From Odiellus spinosus (lineage: Eukaryota; Arthropoda; Arachnida; Opiliones; Phalangiidae), in assembly GCA_963920705.1 (NCBI GenBank), contig OY987225.1:12976829-13040828 (forward strand): a stretch of DNA of 64,000 nt. The letters are read 5' to 3'. Made by a program: the position numbers and the translations under genes. The notes below the pieces were generated by a model. The model did not search any database. It was not told the DNA's origin and was given only the letters and a program-made list of their open reading frames with translations. Positions 38,331-51,053 of the stretch are shown piece after piece (within the stretch, counting starts at the first letter, position 1; the number at the start of each line of letters is the position of its first letter).

Positions 38331-40258
38331 GTTGTAATAAAACATTATCCATGGATTAGGTTTGTTCGTTTGCAACGTAGATTAATAATTAAAATATGGG
38401 AATTTTTATTCCCTTTAAATTCCTTGGATAAGCATTCATAAGCTTACATGAACGAATTGCCTCGACTAAAGTCGAGGAATTGTAATAAAACATTATCCAT
38501 GGATTAGGTTTGTTCGTTTGCAACCTAGATTAAAAACTAAAATATGGGGATTTTTTATTCCCTTTAAATTCTTTATATAAGCATTCAAAAGCTAACATGA
38601 ACGAATTGCCTCGACTAAAGTCGAGGAGTTGTAATAAAACATTATCCATGGATTAGGTTTGTTCGTTTGCAACCTAGATTAAAAACTAAAATATGGGGAT
38701 TTTTTATTCCCTTTAAATTCCTTGTATAAGCATTCATAAGCTAACATGAACGAATTGCCTCGACTAAAGTCGAGGAGTTGTAATAAAACATTATCCATGG
38801 ATTAGGTTTGTTCGTTTGCAACCTAGATTAAAAATTAAAATATGGGGATTTTTTATTCCCTTTAAATTCCTTGTATAAGCATTCATAAGCTAACATGAAC
38901 GAATTGCTTCGTCTAAAATCGAGGAGTTGTAATAAAACATTATCCATGGATTAGGTTTGTTCGTTTGAAACCTAGATTAAAAATTTAAATATGGGGAATT
39001 TTTATTCCCTTTAAATTCCTGTATAAGCATTCATAAGCTAACATGAACGAATTGCCTCGACTAAAGTCGAGGAGTTGTAATAAAACATTATCTATATATT
39101 AGGTTTGTTCGTTTGCAACCTAGATTAAAAATTAAAATATGGGGAATTTTTATTCCCTTTAAATTCCTTGTATAAGCATTCATAAGGTAACATGAACGAA
39201 TTGCCTCGACTAAAGTCGAGGAGTTGTAATAAAACATTATCCATGGATTAGGTTTGTTCGTTTGCAACCTAGATTAAAAATAAAAATATGGGGAATTTTT
39301 ATTCCCTTTAAATTCCTTGTATAAGCATTCATAAGGTAACATGAACGAATTGCCTCGACTAAAGTCGAGGAGTTGTAATAAAACATTATCCATGGATTAG
39401 GTTTGTTCGTTTGCAACCTAGATTAATAATTAAAGTATGGGGATTTTTTATTCCTTTTAAATTCCTTGTATAAGCATTCATAAGGTAACATGAACGAATT
39501 GCCTCGACTAAAGTCGAGGAGTTGTAATAAAACATTATCCATGGATTAGGTTTGTTCGTTTGCAACCTAGATTAAAAATTAAAATATGGGGAATTTTTAT
39601 TCCCTTTAAATTCCTTGGATAAGCATTCATAAGGTAACATGAACGAATTGCCTCGACTAAAGTCGAGGAGTTGTGATAAAACATTATCCATGGATTAGGT
39701 TTGTTCGTTTGCAACATAGATTAAAAATTAAAATATGGTTTTTTTTTATTCCCTTTAAATTCCTTGTATAAGCATTCATAAGCTAACATGAACGAATTGC
39801 CTCGACTAAACTCGAGGAGTTGTAATAAAACATTATACATGGATTAGGTTTGTTCGTTTACAACCTAGATTAAAAATTAAAATATGGGGATTTTTTATTC
39901 CCTTTAAATTCCTTGTATAAGCTTTCATAAGCTAAAATGAACGAATTGCCTCGACTAAAGTCGAGGAGTTGTAATAAAACATTATCCATGGATTAGGTTT
40001 GTTCGTTTGCAACCTAGATTAAAAATTAAAATATGGGGATTTTTTATTCCCTTTAAATTCCTTGTATAAGCATTCATAAGCTAACATGAACGAATTGCTT
40101 CGACTAAAATCGAGGAGTTGTAATAAAACATTATCCATGGATTAGGTTTGTTCGTTTGAAACCTAGATTAAAAATTAAAATATGTATAAGCATTCATAAG
40201 CTAACATGAACGAATTGCCTCGACTAAAGTCGAGGAGTTATAATAAAACATTATCCAT
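38331..40258. repeat. Monomer block between insert copies 4 and 5
   Basis: About 13 monomers occur, including ACTAAACT and CTTCG palindrome variants and GATAAAAC/CAACATAG types, with a TATGG T-run near 39.73 kb. At 40184/40185 a monomer is truncated: TATG joins directly to TATAAGC, losing about 29 bp of the G-run/T-run/CCC region. No gene is present. Confidence 0.8.
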
Positions 40259-40609
40259 AGAAAACATTATCCAATTAAGGTATGCGATCAGATCATAGAA
40301 CTCTGATTCTATGCCTAAAGCCAAAGCTAAATTAAGTAAATTTTTCTATCGAACGAAGAGTTTCATTTTGTTTGACACGTAACCCCTGAAAAATAATTAA
40401 GCGAAATTTAATGTTAAGCGTCAATGGGAGAAAATCGTCTGTTATGTTTTTTCTTAAATATTTCCGAGTGAATAAAATCAGTTGTTTTGAAATTTGAAAC
40501 TCTAAATCGTGCCAGATTGTGATTATATTTAAATTTCGTTTTAAAAGAAAATCTAATTATATTTAAATTTCATGTTTTAAGAGAGAATTTAATTGTATTA
40601 AAATTTAAT
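40259..40609 (+). repeat. 351-bp insert, copy 5
   Basis: It has standard junctions, the CTGATTC loop and TTTTGTTTGACACG, with a private GAACGAAGAG for GAACGAAAAG. It is the only copy not preceded by the 7-bp-deleted monomer, because the upstream monomer was truncated (junction 40184/40185). The right flank has CAACGTAG and CCTTGGATTAGC. Confidence 0.92.
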
Positions 40610-40738
40610 GTTGTAATAAAACATTATCCATGGATTAGGTTTGTTCGTTTGCAACGTAGATTAATAATTAAAATATGGGAATTTTTATTCCCTTTAAATT
40701 CCTTGGATTAGCATTCATAAGCTAACATGAACGAATTG

Positions 40739-40756
40739 CCTCGACTATAGTCGAGG
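40739..40756. other. Fully self-complementary 18-bp palindrome variant
   Basis: CCTCGACTATAGTCGAGG has TA at the centre instead of AA and is its own reverse complement over all 18 bases. The same form occurs near 42296, 42958, 43850, 44513, 46069, 46711, 47010, 47670, 48111 and 60467. A second perfect form with centre TTAA is at 44948-44965 and 58581-58598. Confidence 0.9.
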
Positions 40757-41217
40757 AGTTGTAATAAAATAATATCCATGGATTAGGTTTGTTCGTTTGC
40801 AACCTAGATTAAAAATTAAAATTTGGGATTTTTTATTCCCTATAAATTCCTTGTATAAGCATTCATAAGCTAACAAGAACGAATTGCCTCGACTAAAGTC
40901 GAGGAGTTGTAATAAAACATTATCCATGGATTAGGTTTGTTCGTTTGTAACCTAGATTAAAAATTAAAATATGGGTATTTTTTATTCCCTTTAAATTCCT
41001 GTATAAGCATTCATAAGCTAACATGAACGAATTGCCTCGACTAAAGTCGAGGAGTTGTAATAAAACATTATCCATGGATTAGGTTTGTTCGTTTGCAACC
41101 TAGATTAAAATATGGGGATTTTTTATTCCCTTTAAATTCCTTGTATAAGCATTCATAAGGTAACATGAACGAATTGCCTCGACTAAAGTCGAGGAGTTAT
41201 AATAAAACATTATCCAT

Positions 41218-41568
41218 AGAAAACATTATCCAATTAAGGTATGCGATCAGATCATAGAACTCTGATTCTATGCCTAAAGCCAAAGCTAAATTAAGTAAAT
41301 TTTTCTATCGAACGAAAAGTTTCATTTTGATTGACACGTAACCCCTGAAAAATAATTAAGCGAAATTTAATGTTAAGCGTCAATGGGAGAAAATCGTCTG
41401 TTATGTTTTTTCTTAAATATTTCCGAGTGAATAAAATCAGTTGTTTTGAAATTTGAAACTCTAAATCGTGCCAGATTGTGATTATATTTAAATTTCGTTT
41501 TAAAAGAAAATCTAATTATATTTAAATTTCATGTTTTAAGAGAGAATTTAATTGTATTAAAATTTAAT
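41218..41568 (+). repeat. 351-bp insert, copy 6
   Basis: It has standard left and right junctions, the CTGATTC loop and TTTTGATTGACACG (shared only with copy 9). Its right-flank monomer has TTTCTAACCTAG instead of the CAACGTAG marker, so an exchange occurred just to the right of the insert. Confidence 0.92.
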
Positions 41569-42475
41569 GTTGTAATAAAACATTATCCATGGATTAGGTT
41601 TGTTCGTTTCTAACCTAGATTAAAAATTAAAATATGTGTATTTTTTATTCCCTTTAAATTCCTGTATAAGCATTCATAAGCTAACATGAACGAATTGCCT
41701 CGACTAAAGTCGAGGAGTTGTAATAAAACATTATCCATGGATTAGGTTTGTTCGTTTGTAACCTAGATTAAAAATTAAAATATGGGTATTTTTTATTCCC
41801 TTTAAATTCCTGTATAAGCATTCATAAGCTAACATGAACGAATTGCCTCGACTAAAGTCGAGGAGTTTTAATAAAACATTATCCATGGATTAGGTTTGTT
41901 CGTTTGTAACCTAGATTAAAAATTAAAATATGGGTTTTTTTTATTCCCTTTAAATTCCTTGTATAAGCATTCATAAGCTAACATGAACGAATTGCCTCGA
42001 CTAAAGTCGAGGAGTTGTAATAAAATATTATCCATGGATTAGGTTTGTTCGTTTGCAACCTAGATTAAAAATTAAAGTATGGGGATTTTTTATTCCTTTT
42101 AAATTCTTTGTATAAGCATTCATAAGCTAACATGAACGAATTGCCTCGACTAAAGTCGAGGAGTTGTAATAAAACAATATCCATGGATTATTTTTGTTCG
42201 TTTGAAACCTAGATTAAAAATTAAAATATGGGGAATTTTTATTCCCTTTAAATTCCTTGTATAAGCTTTCATAAGGTAACATGAACGAATTGCCTCGACT
42301 ATAGTCGAGGAGTTGTAATAAAACAATATCCATGGATTAGGTTTGTTCGTTTGCAACCTAGATTAAAATATGGGGATTTTTTATTCCCTTTAAATTCCTT
42401 GTATAAGCATTCATAAGGTAACATGAACGAATTGCCTCGACTAAAGTCGAGGAGTTATAATAAAACATTATCCAT

Positions 42476-42826
42476 AGAAAACATTATCCAATTAAGGTAT
42501 GCGATCAGATCATAGAACTCTGATTCTATGCCTAAAGCCAAAGCTAAATTAAGTAAATTTTTCTATCGAACGAAAAGTTTCATTTTGTTTGACACGTAAC
42601 CCCTGAAAAATAATTAATCGAAATTTAATGTTAAGCGTCAATGGGAGAAAATCGTCTGTTATGTTTTTTCTTAAATATTTCCGAGTGAATAAAATCAGTT
42701 GTTTTGAAATTTGAAACTCTAAATCGTGCCAGATTGTGATTATATTTAAATTTCGTTTTAAAAGAAAATCTAATTATATTTAAATTTCATGTTTTAAGAG
42801 AGAATTTAATTGTATTAAAATTTAAT
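42476..42826 (+). repeat. 351-bp insert, copy 7
   Basis: It has standard junctions, the CTGATTC loop and TTTTGTTTGACACG. It has AATTAATCGAAA for AATTAAGCGAAA, otherwise seen only in copy 15. The right flank has CAACGTAG and CCTTGGATTAGC. Confidence 0.92.
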
Positions 42827-44029
42827 GTTGTAATAAAACATTATCCATGGATTAGGTTTGTTCGTTTGCAACGTAGATTAATAATTAAAATATGGGAATT
42901 TTTATTCCCTTTAAATTCCTTGGATTAGCATTCATAAGCTAACATGAACGAATTGCCTCGACTATAGTCGAGGAGTTGTAATAAAATAATATCCATGGAT
43001 TAGGTTTGTTCGTTTGCAACCTAGATTAAAAATTAAAATTTGGGATTTTTTATTCCCTATAAATTCCTTGTATAAGCATTCATAAGCTAACAAGAACGAA
43101 TTGCCTCGACTAAAGTCGAGGAGTTGTAATAAAACATTATCCATGGATTAGGTTTGTTCGTTTGTAACCTAGATTAAAAATTAAAATATGGGTATTTTTT
43201 ATTCCCTTTAAATTCCTGTATAAGCATTCATAAGCTAACATGAACGAATTGCCTCGACTAAAGTCGAGGAGTTGTAATAAAACATTATCCATGGATTAGG
43301 TTTGTTCGTTTGTAACCTAGATTAAAAATTAAAATATGGGTATTTTTTATTCCCTTTAAATTCCTGTATAAGCATTCATAAGCTAACATGAACGAATTGC
43401 CTCGACTAAAGTCGAGGAGTTTTAATAAAACATTATCCATGGATTAGGTTTGTTCGTTTGTAACCTAGATTAAAAATTAAAATATGGGTTTTTTTTATTC
43501 CCTTTAAATTCCTTGTATAAGCATTCATAAGCTAACATGAACGAATTGCCTCGACTAAAGTCGAGGAGTTGTAATAAAACATTATCCATGGATTAGGTTT
43601 GTTCGTTTGCAACCTAGATTAAAAATTAAAGTATGGGGATTTTTTATTCCTTTTAAATTCTTTGTATAAGCATTCATAAGCTAACATGAACGAATTGCCT
43701 CGACTAAAGTCGAGGAGTTGTAATAAAACAATATCCATGGATTAGGTTTGTTCGTTTGAAACCTAGATTAAAAATTAAAATATGGGGAATTTTTATTCCC
43801 TTTAAATTCCTTGTATAAGCTTTCATAAGGTAACATGAACGAATTGCCTCGACTATAGTCGAGGAGTTGTAATAAAACAATATCCATGGATTAGGTTTGT
43901 TCGTTTGCAACCTAGATTAAAATATGGGGATTTTTTATTCCCTTTAAATTCCTTGTATAAGCATTCATAAGGTAACATGAACGAATTGCCTCGACTAAAG
44001 TCGAGGAGTTATAATAAAACATTATCCAT

Positions 44030-44380
44030 AGAAAACATTATCCAATTAAGGTATGCGATCAGATCATAGAACTCTGATTCTATGCCTAAAGCCAAAGCTA
44101 AATTAAGTAAATTTTTCTATCGAACGAAAAGTTTCATTTTCATTGACACGTAACCCCTGAAAAATAATTAAGCGAAATTTAATGTTAAGCGTCAATGGGA
44201 GAAAATCGTCTGTTATGTTTTTTCTTAAATATTTCCGAGTGAATAAAATCAGTTGTTTTGAAATTTGAAACTCTAAATCGTGCCAGATTGTGATTATATT
44301 TAAATTTCGTTTTAAAAGAAAATCTAATTATATTTAAATTTCATGTTTTAAGAGAGAATTTAATTGTATTAAAATTTAAT
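44030..44380 (+). repeat. 351-bp insert, copy 8
   Basis: It has standard junctions, the CTGATTC loop and TTTTCATTGACACG. Its offset is 1554 bp from copy 7 and 3771 bp from copy 5. The right flank has CAACGTAG and CCTTGGATTAGC. Confidence 0.92.
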
Positions 44381-44988
44381 GTTGTAATAAAACATTATCC
44401 ATGGATTAGGTTTGTTCGTTTGCAACGTAGATTAATAATTAAAATATGGGAATTTTTATTCCCTTTAAATTCCTTGGATTAGCATTCATAAGCTAACATG
44501 AACGAATTGCCTCGACTATAGTCGAGGAGTTGTAATAAAATAATATCCATGGATTAGGTTTGTTCGTTTGCAACCTAGATTAAAAATTAAAATTTGGGAT
44601 TTTTTATTCCCTATAAATTCCTTGTATAAGCATTCATAAGCTAACATGAACGAATTGCCTCGACTAAAGTCGAGGAGTTGTAATAAAACATTATCCATGG
44701 ATTAGGTTTGTTCGTTTGTAACCTAGATTAAAAATTAAAATATGGGTATTTTTTATTCCCTTTAAATTCCTGTATAAGCATTCATAAGCTAACATGAACG
44801 AATTGCCTCGACTAAAGTCGAGGAGTTGTAATAAAACATTATCCATGGATTAGGTTTGTTCGTTTGCAACCTAGATTAAAATATGGGGATTTTTTATTCC
44901 CTTTAAATTCCTTGTATAAGCATTCATAAGGTAACATGAACGAATTGCCTCGACTTAAGTCGAGGAGTTATAATAAAACATTATCCAT

Positions 44989-45339
44989 AGAAAACATTAT
45001 CCAATTAAGGTATGCGATCAGATCATAGAACTCTGATTCTATGCCTAAAGCCAAAGCTAAATTAAGTAAATTTTTCTATCGAACGAAAAGTTTCATTTTG
45101 ATTGACACGTAACCCCTGAAAAATAATTAAGCGAAATTTAATGTTAAGCGTCAATGGGAGAAAATCGTCTGTTATGTTTTTTCTTAAATATTTCCGAGTG
45201 AATAAAATCAGTTGTTTTGAAATTTGAAACTCTAAATCGTGCCAGATTGTGATTATATTTAAATTTCGTTTTAAAAGAAAATCTAATTATATTTAAATTT
45301 CATGTTTTAAGAGAGAATTTAATTGTATTAAAATTTAAT
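44989..45339 (+). repeat. 351-bp insert, copy 9
   Basis: It has standard junctions and TTTTGATTGACACG as in copy 6, of which it is the 3771-bp partner. The right flank is TTTCTAACCTAG rather than CAACGTAG. The left-flank palindrome (44948-44965) has a TTAA centre and is fully self-complementary. Confidence 0.92.
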
Positions 45340-46246
45340 GTTGTAATAAAACATTATCCATGGATTAGGTTTGTTCGTTTCTAACCTAGATTAAAAATTA
45401 AAATATGGGTATTTTTTATTCCCTTTAAATTCCTGTATAAGCATTCATAAGCTAACATGAACGAATTGCCTCGACTAAAGTCGAGGAGTTGTAATAAAAC
45501 ATTATCCATGGATTAGGTTTGTTCGTTTGTAACCTAGATTAAAAATTAAAATATGGGTATTTTTTATTCCCTTTAAATTCCTGTATAAGCATTCATAAGC
45601 TAACATGAACGAATTGCCTCGACTAAAGTCGAGGAGTTTTAATAAAACATTATCCATGGATTAGGTTTGTTCGTTTGTAACCTAGATTAAAAATTAAAAT
45701 ATGGGTTTTTTTTATTCCCTTTAAATTCCTTGTATAAGCATTCATAAGCTAACATGAACGAATTGCCTCGACTAAAGTCGAGGAGTTGTAATAAAACATT
45801 ATCCATGGATTAGGTTTGTTCGTTTGCAACCTAGATTAAAAATTAAAGTATGGGGATTTTTTATTCCTTTTAAATTCTTTGTATAAGCATTCATAAGCTA
45901 ACATGAACGAATTGCCTCGACTAAAGTCGAGGAGTTGTAATAAAACAATATCCATGGATTAGGTTTGTTCGTTTGAAACCTAGATTAAAAATTAAAATAT
46001 GGGGAATTTTTATTCCCTTTAAATTCCTTGTATAAGCTTTCATAAGGTAACATGAACGAATTGCCTCGACTATAGTCGAGGAGTTGTAATAAAACAATAT
46101 CCATGGATTAGGTTTGTTCGTTTGCAACCTAGATTAAAATATGGGGATTTTTTATTCCCTTTAAATTCCTTGTATAAGCATTCATAAGGTAACCTGAACG
46201 AATTGCCTCGACTAAAGTCGAGGAGTTATAATAAAACATTATCCAT

Positions 46247-46597
46247 AGAAAACATTATCCAATTAAGGTATGCGATCAGATCATAGAACTCTGATTCTAT
46301 GCCTAAAGCCAAAGCTAAATTAAGTAAATTTTTCTATCGAACGAAAAGTTTCATTTTCATTGACACGTAACCCCTGAAAAATAATTAAGCGAAATTTAAT
46401 GTTAAGCGTCAATGGGAGAAAATCGTCTGTTATGTTTTTTCTTAAATATTTCCGAGTGAATAAAATCAGTTGTTTTGAAATTTGAAACTCTAAATCGTGC
46501 CAGATTGTGATTATATTTAAATTTCGTTTTAAAAGAAAATCTAATTATATTTAAATTTCATGTTTTAAGAGAGAATTTAATTGTATTAAAATTTAAT
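46247..46597 (+). repeat. 351-bp insert, copy 10, with deleted right flank
   Basis: It has standard left junction, the CTGATTC loop and TTTTCATTGACACG. To the right, CCATGG joins directly to AACGTAG (about 46620), losing 19 bp of the TAGGTT stem-loop. This changes the local offset from 3771 to 3752 bp. The left-flank monomer has GGTAACCTG for GGTAACATG, shared with copy 11. Confidence 0.92.
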
Positions 46598-46970
46598 GTT
46601 GTAATAAAACATTATCCATGGAACGTAGATTAATAATTAAAATATGGGAATTTTTATTCCCTTTAAATTCCTTGGATTAGCATTCATAAGCTAACATGAA
46701 CGAATTGCCTCGACTATAGTCGAGGAGTTGTAATAAAATAATATCCATGGATTAGGTTTGTTCGTTTGCAACCTAGATTAAAAATTAAAATTTGGGATTT
46801 TTTATTCCCTATAAATTCCTTGTATAAGCATTCATAAGCTAACATGAACGAATTGCCTCGACTAAAGTCGAGGAGTTGTAATAAAACATTATCCATGGAT
46901 TAGGTTTGTTCGTTTGTAACCTAGATTAAAAATTAAAATATGGGTATTTTTTATTCCCTTTAAATTCCTT

Positions 46971-48584
46971 GTATAAGCTTTCATAAGGTAACATGAACGA
47001 ATTGCCTCGACTATAGTCGAGGAGTTGTAATAAAACAATATCCATGGATTAGGTTTGTTCGTTTGCAACCTAGATTAAAATATGGGGATTTTTTATTCCC
47101 TTTAAATTCCTTGTATAAGCATTCATAAGGTAACCTGAACGAATTGCCTCGACTAAAGTCGAGGAGTTATAATAAAACATTATCCATAGAAAACATTATC
47201 CAATTAAGGTATGCGATCAGATCATAGAACTCTGATTCTATGCCTAAAGCCAAAGCTAAATTAAGTAAATTTTTCTATCGAACGAAAAGTTTCATTTTCA
47301 TTGACACGTAACCCCTGAAAAATAATTAAGCGAAATTTAATGTTAAGCGTCAATGGGAGAAAATCGTCTGTTATGTTTTTTCTTAAATATTTCCGAGTGA
47401 ATAAAATCAGTTGTTTTGAAATTTGAAACTCTAAATCGTGCCAGATTGTGATTATATTTAAATTTCGTTTTAAAAGAAAATCTAATTATATTTAAATTTC
47501 ATGTTTTAAGAGAGAATTTAATTGTATTAAAATTTAATGTTGTAATAAAACATTATCCATGGATTAGGTTTGTTCGTTTGCAACGTAGATTAATAATTAA
47601 AATATGGGAATTTTTATTCCCTTTAAATTCCTTGGATTAGCATTCATAAGCTAACATGAACGAATTGCCTCGACTATAGTCGAGGAGTTGTAATAAAATA
47701 ATATCCATGGATTAGGTTTGTTCGTTTGCAACCTAGATTAAAAATTAAAATTTGGGATTTTTTATTCCCTATAAATTCCTTGTATAAGCATTCATAAGCT
47801 AACATGAACGAATTGCCTCGACTAAAGTCGAGGAGTTGTAATAAAACATTATCCATGGATTAGGTTTGTTCGTTTGTAACCTAGATTAAAAATTAAAATA
47901 TGGGTATTTTTTATTCCCTTTAAATTCCTGTATAAGCATTCATAAGCTAACATGAACGAATTGCCTCGACTAAAGTCGAGGAGTTGTAATAAAACATTAT
48001 CCATGGATTAGGTTTGTTCGTTTGCAACCTAGATTAAAATATGGGGATTTTTTATTCCCTTTAAATTCCTTGTATAAGCATTCATAAGGTAACATGAACG
48101 AATTGCCTCGACTATAGTCGAGGAGTTGCAATAAAACAATATCCATGGATTAGGTTTGTTCGTTTGCAACCTAGATTAAAAATTAAAATTTGGGATTTTT
48201 TATTCCCTATAAATTCCTTGTATAAGCATTCATAAGCTAACATGAACGAATTGCCTCGACTAAAGTCGAGGAGTTGTAATAAAACATAATCCATGGATTA
48301 GGTTTGTTCGTTTGTAACCTAGATTAAAAATTCAAATATGGGTATTTTTTATTCCCTTTAAATTCCTGTATAAGCATTCATAAGCTAACATGAACGAATT
48401 GCCTCGACTAAAGTCGAGGAGTTGTAATAAAACATTATCCATGGATTAGGTTTGTTCGTTTGCAACCTAGATTAAAATATGGGGATTTTTTATTCCCTTT
48501 AAATTCCTTGTATAAGCATTCATAAGGTAACATGAACGAATTGCCTCGACTAAAGTCGAGGAGTTATAATAAAACATTATCCAT
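46971..48584. repeat. Composite block with insert copy 11 and fully palindromic monomers
   Basis: Monomers here match those of the 3771-bp unit in a different order. ACTATAGT palindromes lie near 47010, 47670 and 48111. ATTTGGGATTTTTTATTCCCTA monomers lie near 47.75 and 48.19 kb. The insert spacing is 941 bp before copy 11 and 1397 bp after it. No gene is present. Confidence 0.82.
47188..47538 (+). repeat. 351-bp insert, copy 11
   Basis: It has standard junctions, the CTGATTC loop and TTTTCATTGACACG. The left-flank GGTAACCTG is shared with copy 10, but the right flank is intact (CAACGTAG). The pair was therefore duplicated together before the 19-bp loss beside copy 10. Confidence 0.92.
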
Positions 48585-48935
48585 AGAAAACATTATCCAA
48601 TTAAGGTATGCGATCAGATCATAGAACTCTGATTCTATGCCTAAAGCCAAAGCTAAATTAAGTAAATTTTTCTATCGAACGAAAAGTTTCATTTTCATTT
48701 ACACGTAACCCCTGAAAAATAATTAAGCGAAATTTAATGTTAAGCGTCAATGGGAGAAAATCGTCTGTTATGTTTTTTCTTAAATATTTCCGAGTGAATA
48801 AAATCAGTTGTTTTGAAATTTGAAACTCTAAATCGTGCCAGATTGTGATTATATTTAAATTTCGTTTTAAAAGAAAATCTAATTATATTTAAATTTCATG
48901 TTTTAAGAGAGAATTTAATTGTATTAAAATTTAAT
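48585..48935 (+). repeat. 351-bp insert, copy 12
   Basis: It has standard junctions and the CTGATTC loop, with a private TTTTCATTTACACG. The right flank has CAACGTAG and CCTTGGATTAGC. It is followed by a monomer in which ATTAGGTTT joins directly to ATGGGGAA (about 49117), a deletion shared with the copy 13 region 1445 bp away. Confidence 0.92.
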
Positions 48936-51053
48936 GTTGTAATAAAACATTATCCATGGATTAGGTTTGTTCGTTTGCAACGTAGATTAATAATTAAAAT
49001 ATGGGAATTTTTATTCCCTTTAAATTCCTTGGATTAGCATTCATAAGCTAACATGAACGAATTGCCTCGACTAAAGTCGAGGAGTTGTGATAAAACATTA
49101 TCCATGGATTAGGTTTATGGGGAATTTTTATTCCCTTTAAATTCCTTGTATAAGCATTCATAAGCTAACATGAACGAATTGCCTCGACTAAAGTCGAGGA
49201 GTTGTAATAAAACATTATCCATGGATTAGGTTTGTTCGTTTGCAACCTAGATTAAAAACTAGAATATGGGGATTTTTTATTCCCTTTAAATTCTTTATAT
49301 AAGCATTCAAAAGCTAACATGAACGAATTGCCTCGACTAAAGTCGAGGAATTGTAATAAAACAATAACCATGGATTAGGTTTGTTCGTTTGCAACCTAGA
49401 TTAAAAATTCAAATATGGGGATTTTTTATTCCCTTTAAATTCCTTGTATAAGCATTCATAAGCTAACATGAACGAATTGCCTCGACTAAAGTCGAGGAGT
49501 TTTAATAAAACATTATCCATGGATTAGGTTTGTTCGTTTGCAACCTAGATTAAAAACTAAAATATGGGGAATTTTTATTCCCTTTAAATTCCTTGTATAA
49601 GCATTCATAAGGTAACATGAACGAATTGCCTCAACTAAAGTCGAGGAGTTGTGATAAAACATTATCCATGGATTAGGTTTGTTCGTTTGCAACCTAGATT
49701 AAAAATTAAAGTATGGGGATTTTTTATTCCCTTTAAATTCCTTGTATAAGGATTCATAAGCTAAAATGAACGAATTGCCTCGACTAAAGTCGAGGAGTTG
49801 TGATAAAACATTATCCATGGATTAGGTTTGTTCGTTTGCAACCTAGATTAAAAATTAAAGTATGGGGATTTTTTAATCCCCTTAAATTCCTTGTATAAGG
49901 ATTCATAAGCTAACATGAACGAATTGCCTCGACTAAAGTCGAGGAGTTGTAATAAAACATTATCCATGGATTAGGTTTGTTCGTTTGCAACCTAGATTAA
50001 AATATGTGGATTTTTTATTCCCTTTAAATTCCTTGTATAAGCATTCATAAGGTAACATGAACGAATTGCCTCTCTGATTCTATGCCTAAAGCCAAAGCTA
50101 AATTAAGTAAATTTTTCTATCGAACGAAAAGTTTCATTTTCATTGACACGTAACCCCTGAAAAATAATTAAGCGAAATTTAATGTTAAGCGTCAATGGGA
50201 GAAAATCGTCTGTTATGTTTTTTCTTAAATATTTCCGAGTGAATAAAATCAGTTGTTTTGAAATTTGAAACTCTAAATCGTGCCAGATTGTGATTATATT
50301 TAAATTTCGTTTTAAAAGAAAATCTAATTATATTTAAATTTCATGTTTTAAGAGAGAATTTAATTGTATTAAAATTTAATGTTGTAATAAAACATTATCC
50401 ATGGATTAGGTTTGTTCGTTTGCAACGTAGATTAATAATTAAAATATAGGAATTTTTATTCCCTTTAAATTCCTTGGATTAGCATTCATAAGCTAACATG
50501 AACGAATTGCCTCGACTAAAGTCGAGGAGTTGTGATAAAACATTATCCATGGATTAGGTTTATGGGGAATTTTTATTCCCTTTAAATTCCTTGTATAAGC
50601 ATTCATAAGCTAACATGAACGAATTGCCTCGACTAAAGTCGAGGAGTTGTAATAAAACATTATCCATGGATTAGGTTTGTTCGTTTGCAACCTAGATTAA
50701 AAACTAGAATATGGGGATTTTTTATTCCCTTTAAATTCTTTATATAAGCATTCAAAAGCTAACATGAACGAATTGCCTCGACTAAAGTCGAGGAATTGTA
50801 ATAAAACATTATCCATGGATTAGGTTTGTTCGTTTGCAACCTAGATTAAAAATTAAAATATGGGGAATTTTTATTCCCTTTAAATTCCTTGTATAAGCAT
50901 TCATAAGGTAACATGAACGAATTGCCTCGACTAAAGTCGAGGAGTTGTAATAAAACATTATCCATGGATTAGGTTTGTTCGTTTGCAACCTAGATTAAAA
51001 ATTAAAGTATGGGGATTTTTTATTCCTTTTAAATTCCTTGTATAAGCATTCAT
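48936..51053. repeat. 1445-bp-offset duplication and monomers around truncated copy 13
   Basis: About 48628-49362 recurs at about 50073-50807 with an offset of 1445 bp, including the right part of the insert, the GGTTTATGGGG deletion (49111/50556) and ACTAGAATATGG with ATTCAAAAGC. Monomers between them have TTCAAATATGG and GTGATAAAAC variants. No gene is present. Confidence 0.84.
50073..50380 (+). repeat. 351-bp insert, copy 13, truncated at the left (308 bp)
   Basis: The first 43 bp of the insert are missing. The monomer's GAATTGCCTC joins directly to TCTGATTCTATGCC, with one shared C at the junction. It lacks the left 22-bp flank, the second half of the large palindrome and the left arm of the CATAGA/TCTATG repeat. 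The rest is standard, with TTTTCATTGACACG and a CAACGTAG right flank that has ATATAGGAA for ATATGGGAA. Confidence 0.93.

Larger units (their letters stand above)
40206..43976. repeat. 3771-bp composite super-repeat, unit 1 (insert copies 5-7)
   Basis: Insert starts at 40259, 41218 and 42476 recur at 44030, 44989 and 46247, all offset by 3771 bp, so monomers and inserts are duplicated together. Within it lies a second tandem relation of 1554 bp (about 41.6-43.3 kb against 43.2-44.9 kb). Typical monomers have CCTGTATAAGC, GGAGTTTTAATAAAAC, ATTTGGGATTTTTTATTCCCTA and fully palindromic ACTATAGT centres. No gene is present. Confidence 0.88.
43977..46970. repeat. 3771-bp composite super-repeat, partial unit 2 (insert copies 8-10)
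   Basis: This matches unit 1 at 3771 bp, and at 3752 bp after a private 19-bp deletion next to insert copy 10. It diverges at about 46.97 kb. Differences noticed are mainly single bases: CATTG or GATTG in the insert, AACATG for AACAAG, and TTAA palindrome centres. Confidence 0.87.
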
